A stretch of DNA of 64,000 nt from Rhodococcus jostii RHA1 (lineage in GTDB: Bacteria > Actinomycetota > Actinomycetes > Mycobacteriales > Mycobacteriaceae). The notes under the pieces are model-generated. The model ran no database searches. It saw only the letters and a program-made list of their open reading frames with translations, and was not told the DNA's origin. The DNA is taken from assembly GCF_000014565.1 (NCBI RefSeq), contig NC_008268.1, forward strand, positions 5,274,501-5,338,500. Direction: 5' to 3'. The stretch's first letter is position 1. The number at the start of each line of letters is the position of its first letter. Positions 56,457 to 64,000 of the stretch are shown in pieces. Position numbers and translations under genes: made by a program.

Positions 56457-58214
56457 GTGACCCCCGAACAACCCATTCCCTGGCTGACCCTGGCCGGGCT
56501 CGCCGCCGCCGCCATCGCGACTGTGGCCATCGGTATCTACGGAGTGCGGTTGGCGCGCACCACCTCCGACTTCCTCGTCGCGTCCCGCAGCGTCGGACCG
56601 CGGTGGAACGCCGCCGCCATCTCCGGCGAGTACCTCTCGGCCGCATCCTTTCTCGGCGTCGCCGGCCTAATCGCGAAATACGGTGCGGACGCCCTCTGGT
56701 ACCCGATCGGGTTCACGGCCGGCTACCTCGGGCTGCTGCTGTTCGTCGCCGCACCGCTGCGACGCTCCGGCGCGTACACGGTGCCCGACTTCGCCGAGTT
56801 CCGGCTCGGCTCCCGCCGGCTCCGCACCCTGGCGATGCTCGTCGTCGCCGCCGTCTGCGCGCTGTACCTCGTCCCGCAACTCCAGGGCGCGGGACTGACC
56901 CTGAACATCCTGCTCGGGGTGCCGAGCTGGGTCGGCGCCGTCGTCGTCGGGCTCATCGTCATCGCCAACGTGGTGGGCGGCGGCATGCGGTCCATCACGT
57001 TCGTCCAGGCCTTCCAGTACTGGCTGAAACTCACCGCGGTCGCGATCCCGGCGCTCGTGCTGTCGGTGTACTTCTTCGGCGACCACCACGAGCTGGGCGC
57101 CGCCGCACCACCCACCGTGAGCGAGCAGACCACCGTCGACATCACCACCGACGTCGTCGTGCAGGTGTCCGAACCGGTGACGGTCGGCGGGTCGGGGACG
57201 ATCGACGGGGTCCCGGCCAGCGGGGACGTTCGCCTCGAGCCGGGCGAGCACCACCTCGGCGAGGGCACTTCGATGACCCTCGAGGCGGGCGCACCGGTAC
57301 CCGTGGTCGCGGGCGCTCCCGCCGACAACTCCGACTGGATCGCCCCCGGCTGGGGGTTCGGCGGCGACCACCCGATGTACCAGGTGTACTCGCTGATCCT
57401 CGCCACGTTCCTCGGCACGATCGGGCTGCCGCACGTGCTCGTCCGGTTCTACACCAACCCCGACGGGCGGGCCGCACGGCTGACGTCGCTGGCCGTCGTC
57501 GGGCTGCTCGGAGTGTTCTACCTGTTCCCGACGCTGCTCGGGGTGTTCGCGCGGCTGTACGTGCCGCAACTGCTCATCACCGGCACGTCCGACGCCGCGG
57601 TCCTGCTGCTGCCCGGCTCCGTGATCTCCGGGTGGGCCGGGCAACTCCTCGCCGCGCTCGTGGCGTCCGGGGCCATCGCGGCGTTCCTGTCCACGTCGTC
57701 CGGTCTGCTCGTCAGCATCGCCGGGGTGCTCAGCACCGACGTCCTGCGCGGACGGGTCCGGGACTTCCGGATCGCCGCAGTCCTGGCCGGGGCGGTGCCG
57801 CTGGTGCTGTCGCTGGCGGTGACGTCGCTGGACCTGTCGCGCACGGTGGGGCTGGTGTTCGCGGTCGCGGCGTCGACCCTCTGCCCGCTGCTCGTGCTCG
57901 GCATCTGGTGGCGTGGTCTGACCGCCGCCGGGGCGGGTGCCGGGATGGTCGCAGGCGGGCTCGTCGCCGGCTGTGCCGCCGGGATCTCGGTGCTCGGCGG
58001 CTTCACCGTCGACGTCTGGAACGGCTGGCCCGCGGCGATGGTCGCGTATCCGGCCGCCGTCAGCGTTCCGCTGGCCTTCGTCACGATGGTGCTGGTCAGC
58101 AAGGTGACCAAGCGTCAGATTCCCGCCGACGTCAGCCGGATCTTCACCCGCATGCACGCCCCCGAACGCCTCGACGTGGGCTCCGACCGCGAGAGGGAGC
58201 TCCGCTCCCCGTGA
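56457..58214 (+). CDS. SSS-family sodium/carboxylate symporter with an extracytoplasmic insert
   Basis: 585-aa sodium:solute symporter of the ActP/MctP group, likely for acetate, pyruvate or a similar monocarboxylate. SSS marks are SRSVGPRWNAAAISGEYLSAASFLG, GLPHVLVRFYTNPDGRAAR and AFLSTSSGLLVSIAGVLSTD. Residues about 205-295 are an extra beta-rich, Thr/Val/Gly-rich segment (SEQTTVDITTDVVVQV, GEHHLGEGTSMTLEAG) outside the membrane, not seen in the second symporter here. GTG 56457 follows the small membrane protein by 7 bases. A hairpin begins at its stop codon. Confidence 0.87.
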   Translation: MTPEQPIPWLTLAGLAAAAIATVAIGIYGVRLARTTSDFLVASRSVGPRWNAAAISGEYLSAASFLGVAGLIAKYGADALWYPIGFTAGYLGLLLFVAAPLRRSGAYTVPDFAEFRLGSRRLRTLAMLVVAAVCALYLVPQLQGAGLTLNILLGVPSWVGAVVVGLIVIANVVGGGMRSITFVQAFQYWLKLTAVAIPALVLSVYFFGDHHELGAAAPPTVSEQTTVDITTDVVVQVSEPVTVGGSGTIDGVPASGDVRLEPGEHHLGEGTSMTLEAGAPVPVVAGAPADNSDWIAPGWGFGGDHPMYQVYSLILATFLGTIGLPHVLVRFYTNPDGRAARLTSLAVVGLLGVFYLFPTLLGVFARLYVPQLLITGTSDAAVLLLPGSVISGWAGQLLAALVASGAIAAFLSTSSGLLVSIAGVLSTDVLRGRVRDFRIAAVLAGAVPLVLSLAVTSLDLSRTVGLVFAVAASTLCPLLVLGIWWRGLTAAGAGAGMVAGGLVAGCAAGISVLGGFTVDVWNGWPAAMVAYPAAVSVPLAFVTMVLVSKVTKRQIPADVSRIFTRMHAPERLDVGSDRERELRSP

Positions 58215-58253
58215 GTGCTTGACGAGTCCCTGCACTCCTCGAGCACGCACGGG
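58208..58253 (+). terminator. Stem-loop at the end of the Lyt/symporter unit
   Basis: CCCGTGAGTGCT (58208-58219) pairs with AGCACGCACGGG (58242-58253) with one mismatch; an inner CGAG (58223-58226) and CTCG (58238-58241) extend it. The stop codon (58212-58214) lies in the left arm, in the same GTGAGT context as the 40-bp palindrome at 8804. Confidence 0.6.
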
Positions 58254-58312
58254 TGGCGGAGCCGCTTGTCGCGGTCGGGTGACCGTTCGGCGCACAGTCC
58301 CGCAGCTCGCCG

Positions 58313-58328
58313 TGTGACAGATGCCACA
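58313..58328. promoter_or_regulatory. CRP/GlxR-like binding site upstream of DUF485-actP
   Basis: TGTGACAGATGCCACA fits the consensus TGTGA-N6-TCACA with one mismatch in the right half. It lies 70 bp before the DUF485 start, a usual place for a cAMP-receptor-type regulator of acetate genes in actinobacteria. Confidence 0.6.
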
Positions 58329-58398
58329 ACCTGTTTCTGTGACTCAACTCTCACTAACGTCGGTAGCCAGTTCACTTCACACGACCAAGGAGTCTGCA

Positions 58399-58761
58399 GT
58401 GACCACAGCCGATCTCAGTGAGGGCGCACCGCAGAAGCGGCGCGCTCCTGATGCGCAAGCCTTCGTAGACATGCAGGCGAGCCCGGAGTTCCAGGAGTTG
58501 CGACACCGCCTGCGTAGTTTCGTCTTCCCGATGACGGCGTTCTTCCTCGCCTGGTACGCGGCGTACGTCCTGCTGGCCACCTACGCGGCCGAGTTCATGG
58601 CCACCAAGGTGATCGGCAACATCAACCTCGGCATCATCCTCGGTCTCGGCCAGTTCGTGACCACGTTCGTGATCACCGCGCTGTACGTCAAGTTCGCCAA
58701 CCGGGAACTCGACCCGCGCTCCGCCGCGATCCGCGACGAGCTGGAAGGACCCCTCAAGTGA
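58399..58761 (+). CDS. DUF485 membrane protein (symporter partner)
   Basis: 120-aa protein with two helices (FVFPMTAFFLAWYAAYVLLATY and GIILGLGQFVTTFVITALYVKFAN) in the DUF485 arrangement, preceded by DMQASPEFQELRHRLRSF. DUF485 (YjcH-type) proteins almost always sit directly before acetate permease ActP. GTG 58399 has AAGGAG 6 nt upstream. The stop overlaps the actP start (GTGA). Confidence 0.92.
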   Translation: MTTADLSEGAPQKRRAPDAQAFVDMQASPEFQELRHRLRSFVFPMTAFFLAWYAAYVLLATYAAEFMATKVIGNINLGIILGLGQFVTTFVITALYVKFANRELDPRSAAIRDELEGPLK

Positions 58762-60392
58762 TCACCACGCTCGCAGTCGGCACCGACGTCGGCAACCCGC
58801 TCCTCAACATCGCCATCTTCGTGGCATTCGTCGTGATCACGATGACCATCGTGATCCGGGCGAGCCGCACCACCAAGAAGGCCTCGGACTTCTACACCGG
58901 CGGCGGTCAGTTCTCCGGACCGCAGAACGGTTTCGCCATCGCCGGCGACTACCTGTCGGCCGCCTCGTTCCTCGGCATCGCCGGCGCCATCGCCGTCTAC
59001 GGCTACGACGGATTCCTGTACTCGGTCGGCTTCCTCGTCGCCTGGCTGGTGGCCCTGCTGCTTGTCGCGGAACTGCTCCGTAACACCGGCCGGTTCACGA
59101 TGGCGGACGTGCTGAGCTTCCGCCTCAAGCAGCGTCCCGTGCGGATGGCCGCGGCGCTGTCCACGCTGGTGGTCTCGCTGTTCTACCTGCTCGCGCAGAT
59201 GGCAGGAGCCGGCGGACTCGTCGCCCTGCTGTTGAACATCGACGGCAAGGTCGGTCAGGGCGTCGTCGTCGCGGTCGTCGGCGTGTTGATGATCGTGTAC
59301 GTGCTCGTCGGCGGCATGAAGGGCACCACCTACGTGCAGATGGTCAAGGCGGTCCTGCTGGTCGCCGGTGCGGGCATCATGTTCTTCCTCGTGCTGTTCG
59401 CGGTGCGCGGCAACTTCTCCCAGCTGCTCGCCGACGCCCAGGCGACGGTCAGCACTTCCACGAACGAGGCCATCGCGGGCCGCGACATCCTCGCTCCCGG
59501 CGCCAAGTACGGCATCAGCTCGATGAGCAAGCTCGACTTCATCTCGCTCGGCATCGCACTCGTCCTCGGCACGGCGGGCCTGCCGCACGTGCTGATGCGG
59601 TTCTACACCGTCCCCACCGCCAAGGAAGCCCGCCGCTCGGTCACCTGGGCGATCGGACTGATCGGCGCGTTCTACCTGTTCACGCTCGTCCTCGGCTACG
59701 GTGCCGCCAAGATGGTCGGCCCCGACGTCATCCTCGCAGCACCCGGCAAGGAGAACGCGGCGGCGCCGCTGCTCGCGTTCGAACTGGGCGGCACCATCTT
59801 CCTGGCGATCATCTCCGCGGTCGCGTTCGCAACGATCCTCGCGGTCGTGGCGGGGCTGGCGATCACGGCGTCCGCGTCGTTCGCCCACGACATCTACGCC
59901 AGCGTCATCAAGCGCGGACACGCGTCGGAGGAGTCCCAGGTGCGGGTTTCCCGGATCACCGTCGTCGTGATCGGTCTCGTGTCGATCGTCCTCGGCATCT
60001 TGGCCATGGGCCAGAACATCGCGTTCCTGGTGGCGCTCGCCTTCGCGGTGGCCGCCTCGGCCAACCTGCCGACGCTGCTGTACTCGCTGTTCTGGAAGAA
60101 GTTCAACACCACCGGCGCCCTGTTCAGCATCTACGGCGGCCTCGTCAGCTGCCTCCTTCTGATCGCGTTCTCCCCGGCCGTGTCCGGCAAGCCGTCGTCG
60201 ATGTTCCCGAACGCCGACTTCGACTACTTCCCGCTCGCCAACCCGGGCATCGTCTCCATCCCGCTGGCGTTCGTTCTCGGCATCGTCGGCACCTATATCG
60301 GCCGCGGCAAGGCGGAGGATCCCGCCAAGCAGGCCGAGATGGAGGTCCGCTCTCTCACCGGTGTCGGTGTGGAGAAGGCCGTCTCCCACTGA
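58758..60392 (+). CDS. actP: Cation/acetate symporter ActP
   Basis: 544-aa sodium:solute symporter with about 13 helices. Marks include KKASDFYTGGGQFSGPQNGFAIAGDYLSAASFLG, GTAGLPHVLMRFYTVPTAKEARRS and a C-terminal sodium-site helix region (AVAGLAITASASFAHDIYASVIKRG near residue 370). It probably imports acetate and related monocarboxylates to feed acetyl-CoA synthesis. It is coupled to the DUF485 gene. A 40-bp palindrome begins 12 bases after its stop. Confidence 0.92.
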   Translation: MITTLAVGTDVGNPLLNIAIFVAFVVITMTIVIRASRTTKKASDFYTGGGQFSGPQNGFAIAGDYLSAASFLGIAGAIAVYGYDGFLYSVGFLVAWLVALLLVAELLRNTGRFTMADVLSFRLKQRPVRMAAALSTLVVSLFYLLAQMAGAGGLVALLLNIDGKVGQGVVVAVVGVLMIVYVLVGGMKGTTYVQMVKAVLLVAGAGIMFFLVLFAVRGNFSQLLADAQATVSTSTNEAIAGRDILAPGAKYGISSMSKLDFISLGIALVLGTAGLPHVLMRFYTVPTAKEARRSVTWAIGLIGAFYLFTLVLGYGAAKMVGPDVILAAPGKENAAAPLLAFELGGTIFLAIISAVAFATILAVVAGLAITASASFAHDIYASVIKRGHASEESQVRVSRITVVVIGLVSIVLGILAMGQNIAFLVALAFAVAASANLPTLLYSLFWKKFNTTGALFSIYGGLVSCLLLIAFSPAVSGKPSSMFPNADFDYFPLANPGIVSIPLAFVLGIVGTYIGRGKAEDPAKQAEMEVRSLTGVGVEKAVSH

Positions 60393-60404
60393 TGCCTTCG
60401 GCCT

Positions 60405-60444
60405 GTGAGTACTTATCAACCGCCCGCGGTTAATAAGTACTCAC
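60405..60444. repeat. 40-bp near-perfect palindrome, copy 2
   Basis: GTGAGTACTTATCAACCGC, CC, GCGGTTAATAAGTACTCAC. Compared with copy 1 at 8804-8843 the loop is CC instead of GG, so it is the same element in reverse orientation, with only two other differences when aligned that way. It lies between actP and the SRPBCC gene and ends 7 bp before that gene's TAGGCT -10-like box, so it may also influence that promoter. Confidence 0.8.
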
Positions 60445-60463
60445 AGGCCGTTAGGCTGCACCA

Positions 60464-60895
60464 ATGGCGAAACTCACGGTCAAGACCGATGTTCCCCTCA
60501 GCCCCCAGGACACCTGGGACAAGGCCTCGAATCTGCAGGACTTCGACAAGTGGTTCGTGGTCCACGACGGCTGGCGCGGCGAACTTCCCGAGACCCTCAC
60601 GGCCGGAACCGAGATCAGTTCCGTCGTGACGGTCAAGGGACTCCGCAATCGCGTGAAGTGGACGATCAAGGAGTACGACGCCCCGAACCGCATCGTTCTC
60701 AAGGGTGACGGCAAGGGCGGCGTGAAGCTCGGAATGGTGCTCGACGTCAAGGCGAAGGGTGATGCGTCCGAGGTGGCGTTCACCATCGAACTCGGTGGCG
60801 CACCGCTGTTCGGGCCCATCGGCTCAGGTGTCGCGAAGGCGCTGAAGGGCGACATCGAGAAGTCCCTGAAGACGTTCGTCGAGCTATACGCCTGA
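60464..60895 (+). CDS. SRPBCC-family protein, Rv0910-like (toxin-type)
   Basis: 143-aa START-like protein: MAKLTVKTDVPLSPQDTWDKASNLQDFDKWF, VTVKGLRNRVKWTIKEYDAPNRIVLKGDGKGGVKLG and LFGPIGSGVAKALKGDIEKSLKTFVELYA. It closely matches my recall of M. tuberculosis Rv0910, described as the toxin partner of Rv0909. The matching antitoxin-like gene is at 50538. ATG 60464 follows TAGGCT by 6 nt. Its stop abuts the convergent solute-binding gene. The toxin function is inferred only from the homologue. Confidence 0.85.
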   Translation: MAKLTVKTDVPLSPQDTWDKASNLQDFDKWFVVHDGWRGELPETLTAGTEISSVVTVKGLRNRVKWTIKEYDAPNRIVLKGDGKGGVKLGMVLDVKAKGDASEVAFTIELGGAPLFGPIGSGVAKALKGDIEKSLKTFVELYA

Positions 60896-61813
60896 TCAGT
60901 CGAGGACGTGCGCGCCGCCGGTGTCGGTGATCCACTCGGCGGCAAGGGCGTCCAGCGTCCCGTCGGCGTAGAGCGAATCGACGGCCGCCGAGACGCACGC
61001 GGTGAGCGGACTGTTCTTCTCCAGCACGAGGCCGAAGAATTCGGTGACGGCGTTGGGGCGCGGGAACTGCCCGACGAGGACACTGTCCTTCACCTCGTTG
61101 GCGGTGATCTGAAATCCGGTCGGGATGTCGACCACCAGTGCGTCGATGTCGCCCGCGGCCAGGGCTGCCTTGGCGTCGTCGGTGGTGGTGAAACTGACCG
61201 GTGTCTGGCGGGGCTGCACGGTCTGGGTGATGGCGTCGAAACTGGTGGACCCCACCTGCGCCCCGAGACGGAACGGCGCGAGGTCGGCGAGCGACTTGGC
61301 TCGCGCAGCGGGAGAGTTCTTCAGCGCCAGCACCGACTGCGTGACGGCGTAATAGGGCGAACTGAAATCGACCGTCTCGCGCCGGGTGTCGACGATCGTG
61401 AACTGGTCGATGGCGAAATCGAAGTTCTTCTCGCCGGGCGCCAGCGCGTCGTTGAATGCGACGGTCTCGAATTGCACCTGGTCCGGACCGTATCCCAGCT
61501 TCTCGACCACTTCCCGGGCGACGGCGCCCTCGTAGCCCTTGCCGTTGGACGGGTCACCGTCGACGAACCACGGCTGGTACGACGGACTGTCGGTGGCGAT
61601 GGTGACCACGCCGTCCCGCGCGGTGACGCCGCTACCGGGGGCGCAGTCGCCGACCGCGCGGGTGGACGGAAGTTTGGTGAACGCTTCGGGAATCGTCGAG
61701 GCTTCGGCCTGGGCGTCGACCTCCGACGCGGTGTCGGTGGAGCAGGATCCGGCGAGCAATGTCAGTGCAGCGGATATCGCGGCGACGGCTGTCTTGGGAC
61801 CTCGGTGCACCAC
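60896..61813 (-). CDS. Solute-binding lipoprotein, amino-acid ABC type (SBP_bac_3)
   Basis: 305-aa exported protein. A short signal (KTAVAAISAALTLLAG) ends in a likely lipid-attached Cys (GSCSTD); the lipobox is slightly atypical. The binding domain shows GVVTIATDSPSYQPWFV, KGYEGAVAREVVEKLG, NFDFAIDQFTIVDTRRETVDFSSPYY and GDIDALVVDIPTG, typical of polar-amino-acid binding proteins. No permease or ATPase gene is next to it, so it is an orphan receptor here. GTG 61813 or 61810 could be used. It is divergent from ligD. Confidence 0.85.
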   Translation of the reverse strand: MVHRGPKTAVAAISAALTLLAGSCSTDTASEVDAQAEASTIPEAFTKLPSTRAVGDCAPGSGVTARDGVVTIATDSPSYQPWFVDGDPSNGKGYEGAVAREVVEKLGYGPDQVQFETVAFNDALAPGEKNFDFAIDQFTIVDTRRETVDFSSPYYAVTQSVLALKNSPAARAKSLADLAPFRLGAQVGSTSFDAITQTVQPRQTPVSFTTTDDAKAALAAGDIDALVVDIPTGFQITANEVKDSVLVGQFPRPNAVTEFFGLVLEKNSPLTACVSAAVDSLYADGTLDALAAEWITDTGGAHVLD

Positions 61814-61898
61814 GCCATCTTGCCTGGCGGGTGGCGATCCGGCCAGCGAAGCGGCCGCGCGGCGCACAATATGTATGTATCGGCGGAGGGAGGCGCGC

Positions 61899-64000
61899 GT
61901 GGCCACTGCGGGAACCCGGCAACTGACGGTCGACGGACATCGCCTGTCCCTGACCAATCTCGGCAAGGTCCTCTACCCGGAATCGGAAACGACGAAGGGC
62001 GAGGTCATCGACTATTACACGCGGATCGCCCCCGCCATGCTCCCGCACGTCGTCGACCGCCCCGCCACCCGTAAACGCTGGCCCAACGGGGTGGACAGCG
62101 AGCCGTTCTTCGAGAAGAACCTCGCGGCCTCCGCACCGGCGTGGTTGGAGCGCCGTGCACTCGAGCACTCGGATCGGTCGGTGCACTATCCGCTCCTGAA
62201 CTCGGTCGCGGCCCTGGCGTGGGCGGGGCAGCAGGCCGCACTCGAACTGCACGTGCCGCAGTGGCGGTTCGACGGACCACATCGGGGTCCCGCCACCCGG
62301 ATCGTCTTCGACCTCGACCCCGGTCCCGGTGTGGGCCTGGTCGAATGCGCGGAGGTGGCACGGGCCGTGCGCGACCTGGTCGCGAACCTCGGCTGGACCG
62401 CGTACCCGGTCACCAGCGGCAGCAAGGGTATTCATCTGTACGTGCCGCTCGACCGGAAGCTGGACGGTTCGGGCGCGTCGACCGTCGCGAAGCAGGTGGC
62501 GACGGGACTGGAGAAGCTGCGGCCCGAACTCGTCACCGCCACCATGGCCAAGGCGGTGCGCGCGGGAAAGGTCTTCGTCGACTGGAGCCAGAACAATCCG
62601 TCCAAGACCACCATCGCGCCGTATTCGCTGCGGGGGCGCGCCCAGCCGTATGTCGCGGCGCCGCGGAGCTGGGACGAACTCGACGACCCCGACCTACGGC
62701 AGCTGCGGTTCGAGGAAGTGCTCGAACGGTGGGAGTCGGACGGCGACCTGCTCGCCGGACTCGATCCGCCGATCGAGAACGACGCCACCCTCGCCGAGTA
62801 CCGCCGCAAGCGTGATCCCGGACGGACACCCGAGCCGATGCCGGACACGGTGCAGCCAGGGGAGGGCAACAGCTTCGTCATCCAGGAACATCACGCCCGG
62901 CGTCTCCACTACGATCTGCGGCTCGAACGCGAGGGGGTGCTCGTGTCGTGGGCGGTGCCGAAGAACGTGCCGACGACGACGGGGGAGAACCGGCTCGCGG
63001 TGCACACCGAGGATCACCCGCTCGAATACCTCACGTTCTCCGGGACCATCCCGAAGGGCGAGTACGGCGGCGGCGAGATGGCCATCTGGGACACGGGAAC
63101 GTATGACACCGAGAAGTGGCGGGACGACGAGGTGATCGTCCAGTTGCACGGCGAGCAGGTGGAGGGCCGGTTCGCGCTGATCCGCACGAAGGGCGACCAG
63201 TGGCTGATGCATCTGATGAAGGATCAGACCCCGGGTGGGTCGCACACGTCCGAACTGCCGCGGGGACTGTCGCCGATGCTCGCGAGCCCCGGCACCCTCG
63301 ACGGACTGGACGCCGACGAGTGGGCGTTCGAAGGAAAGTGGGACGGGATCAGGGTGATCGCCGAGATCAGTGGCGGCGAGCTGAAGCTGACGAGCCGGGC
63401 GGGCAACGACAAGACCCGCGACTACGCCCGATTGGGTTGGCTGGCAGACGCTCTCGGCGACCACGAGGTGGTCCTCGACGGTGAAGTGGTCGCGTTCGAC
63501 GAGCGGGGTGTCGCGAACTTCGGCCTCCTGCAGCAGGGCAACGAGCCGCACTTCCTCGCGTTCGACGTGCTGTATCTCGACGGAGTGTCGTTGTTACGCA
63601 AGAAGTACACCGACCGGCGCCGCGTCCTCGAAGCCCTGGCGGCCAAGGTGGACGACCTGGTCGTTCCGCCGCAACTGCACGGGTCCGCGCAGGACGCTCT
63701 GGACGAGAGCCGCGGCAAGGGCTGGGAAGGTGTCGTGGCCAAACGCCGCGAGTCAGTGTACTTGCCGGGCAAGCGGGGGTCGAGCTGGATCAAGGTGAAG
63801 AACTGGCGCACACAGGAAGCCGTGATCGGCGGGTGGCGCCGGGGTCAGGGCGGGCGGTCCACGGGAATCGGGTCGGTCCTGCTCGGCGTTCCCGAGGACG
63901 GTGGGCTGCGCTACATCGGGCGCGTCGGAACCGGCTTCACCGAACGGGATCTGCAGGAACTCGCATCTACCCTGGGGCCGCTGGAAACAGACACCAGTCC
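61899..64000 (+). CDS. ligD: Multifunctional DNA ligase D (POL-PE-LIG), 3' end outside window
   Basis: At least 700 aa, open to the window edge. It repairs double-strand breaks by non-homologous end joining with Ku. The N-terminal polymerase/primase domain (residues 1-300) has RPATRKRWPNGVD and the metal-binding VFDLDPG (Asp138, Asp140). The phosphoesterase domain (320-445) has QEHHARRLHYDLRLE (His331, His337). The ligase domain starts about 455, with the adenylated Lys480 in FEGKWDG and GWEGVVAKRRESVYLPG. The order matches mycobacterial LigD (about 760 aa), so roughly 60 residues are missing. GTG 61899 has GGAGGGAGG 6 nt upstream. No ku gene lies in this window. Confidence 0.93.
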   Translation, partial: MATAGTRQLTVDGHRLSLTNLGKVLYPESETTKGEVIDYYTRIAPAMLPHVVDRPATRKRWPNGVDSEPFFEKNLAASAPAWLERRALEHSDRSVHYPLLNSVAALAWAGQQAALELHVPQWRFDGPHRGPATRIVFDLDPGPGVGLVECAEVARAVRDLVANLGWTAYPVTSGSKGIHLYVPLDRKLDGSGASTVAKQVATGLEKLRPELVTATMAKAVRAGKVFVDWSQNNPSKTTIAPYSLRGRAQPYVAAPRSWDELDDPDLRQLRFEEVLERWESDGDLLAGLDPPIENDATLAEYRRKRDPGRTPEPMPDTVQPGEGNSFVIQEHHARRLHYDLRLEREGVLVSWAVPKNVPTTTGENRLAVHTEDHPLEYLTFSGTIPKGEYGGGEMAIWDTGTYDTEKWRDDEVIVQLHGEQVEGRFALIRTKGDQWLMHLMKDQTPGGSHTSELPRGLSPMLASPGTLDGLDADEWAFEGKWDGIRVIAEISGGELKLTSRAGNDKTRDYARLGWLADALGDHEVVLDGEVVAFDERGVANFGLLQQGNEPHFLAFDVLYLDGVSLLRKKYTDRRRVLEALAAKVDDLVVPPQLHGSAQDALDESRGKGWEGVVAKRRESVYLPGKRGSSWIKVKNWRTQEAVIGGWRRGQGGRSTGIGSVLLGVPEDGGLRYIGRVGTGFTERDLQELASTLGPLETDTS

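Noticed and set aside
54006..56471. An 821-codon open frame on the minus strand
   Set aside because: It is opposite the LytS and LytTR genes, whose domain motifs are intact.
61899..64000. ligD as a broken gene
   Set aside because: The frame is continuous from the start to the window edge with all catalytic motifs. It merely lacks its natural end because the window stops.

Overview
The window is about 64 kb of GC-rich DNA that is almost entirely coding. It looks like the chromosome of a mycolic-acid-containing actinobacterium, most likely Rhodococcus or a close relative. The evidence is high GC in third codon positions, frequent GTG starts, ATGA/GTGA stop-start overlaps, an antigen-85-like esterase, a PrrA/PrrB pair, AccD3, EchA6, CtpE, an MT0933-type antitoxin and a mycobacterial-type LigD. 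Several of these match, by my recall of the proteins, the Mycobacterium tuberculosis interval Rv0896 to Rv0938 in the same general order (gltA2, prrB-prrA, accD3, echA6, Rv0906, ctpE, Rv0909, Rv0910, ligD). Blocks of other genes separate them here. The genus assignment is inference.

Layout. 1-8.8 kb: a truncated MFS exporter, an aldose epimerase, citrate synthase with an FKBP isomerase, the prrAB two-component pair, an MscS channel and a photolyase. 8.8-19.6 kb: an MFS exporter with a divergent TetR and twin operators, propionyl-CoA synthetase, an antigen-85-like secreted esterase, a GPP34 protein, a decayed DUF222/HNH gene, asparagine synthetase and accD3. 19.8-24.9 kb: a four-gene molybdenum-hydroxylase operon (FAD subunit, fused [2Fe-2S]/molybdopterin subunit, double-ABM membrane protein, CoxG-like SRPBCC). 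24.9-31.1 kb: a very large multicopper oxidase lipoprotein and an HTH/4-TM/ABC-transporter operon. 31.3-38 kb: ferredoxin, ABC-F ATPase, methyltransferase, aldo/keto reductase, cupin, a mini-protein, a stand-alone S74 chaperone domain and an MMPL exporter. 38-46 kb: a SARP-ATPase regulator with candidate 11-bp-phased direct repeats facing both neighbours, hemerythrin, a phospholipase-D-like enzyme, a secreted lipase and a flavin monooxygenase.

46-64 kb: echA6, an MBL hydrolase, ctpE and an antitoxin-like gene closed by a strong hairpin. Next is a tightly packed seven-gene unit (50.8-58.2 kb): Na+/H+ antiporter, lipoprotein hydrolase, YjbR protein, LytS-type kinase, LytTR regulator, small membrane protein and SSS symporter, also closed by a hairpin. 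A CRP/GlxR-like site precedes a second symporter pair (DUF485-ActP). The SRPBCC partner of the antitoxin lies beyond it, followed by a solute-binding lipoprotein and ligD, which runs off the right edge.

The most notable non-coding signals are two near-identical 40-bp palindromes at gene ends (8804 and 60405, in opposite orientation), the SARP-type repeats, the paired TetR operators, and a recurring -10 hexamer 6-8 nt before start codons that suggests many leaderless transcripts. I saw no rRNA, tRNA, CRISPR array or insertion sequence.
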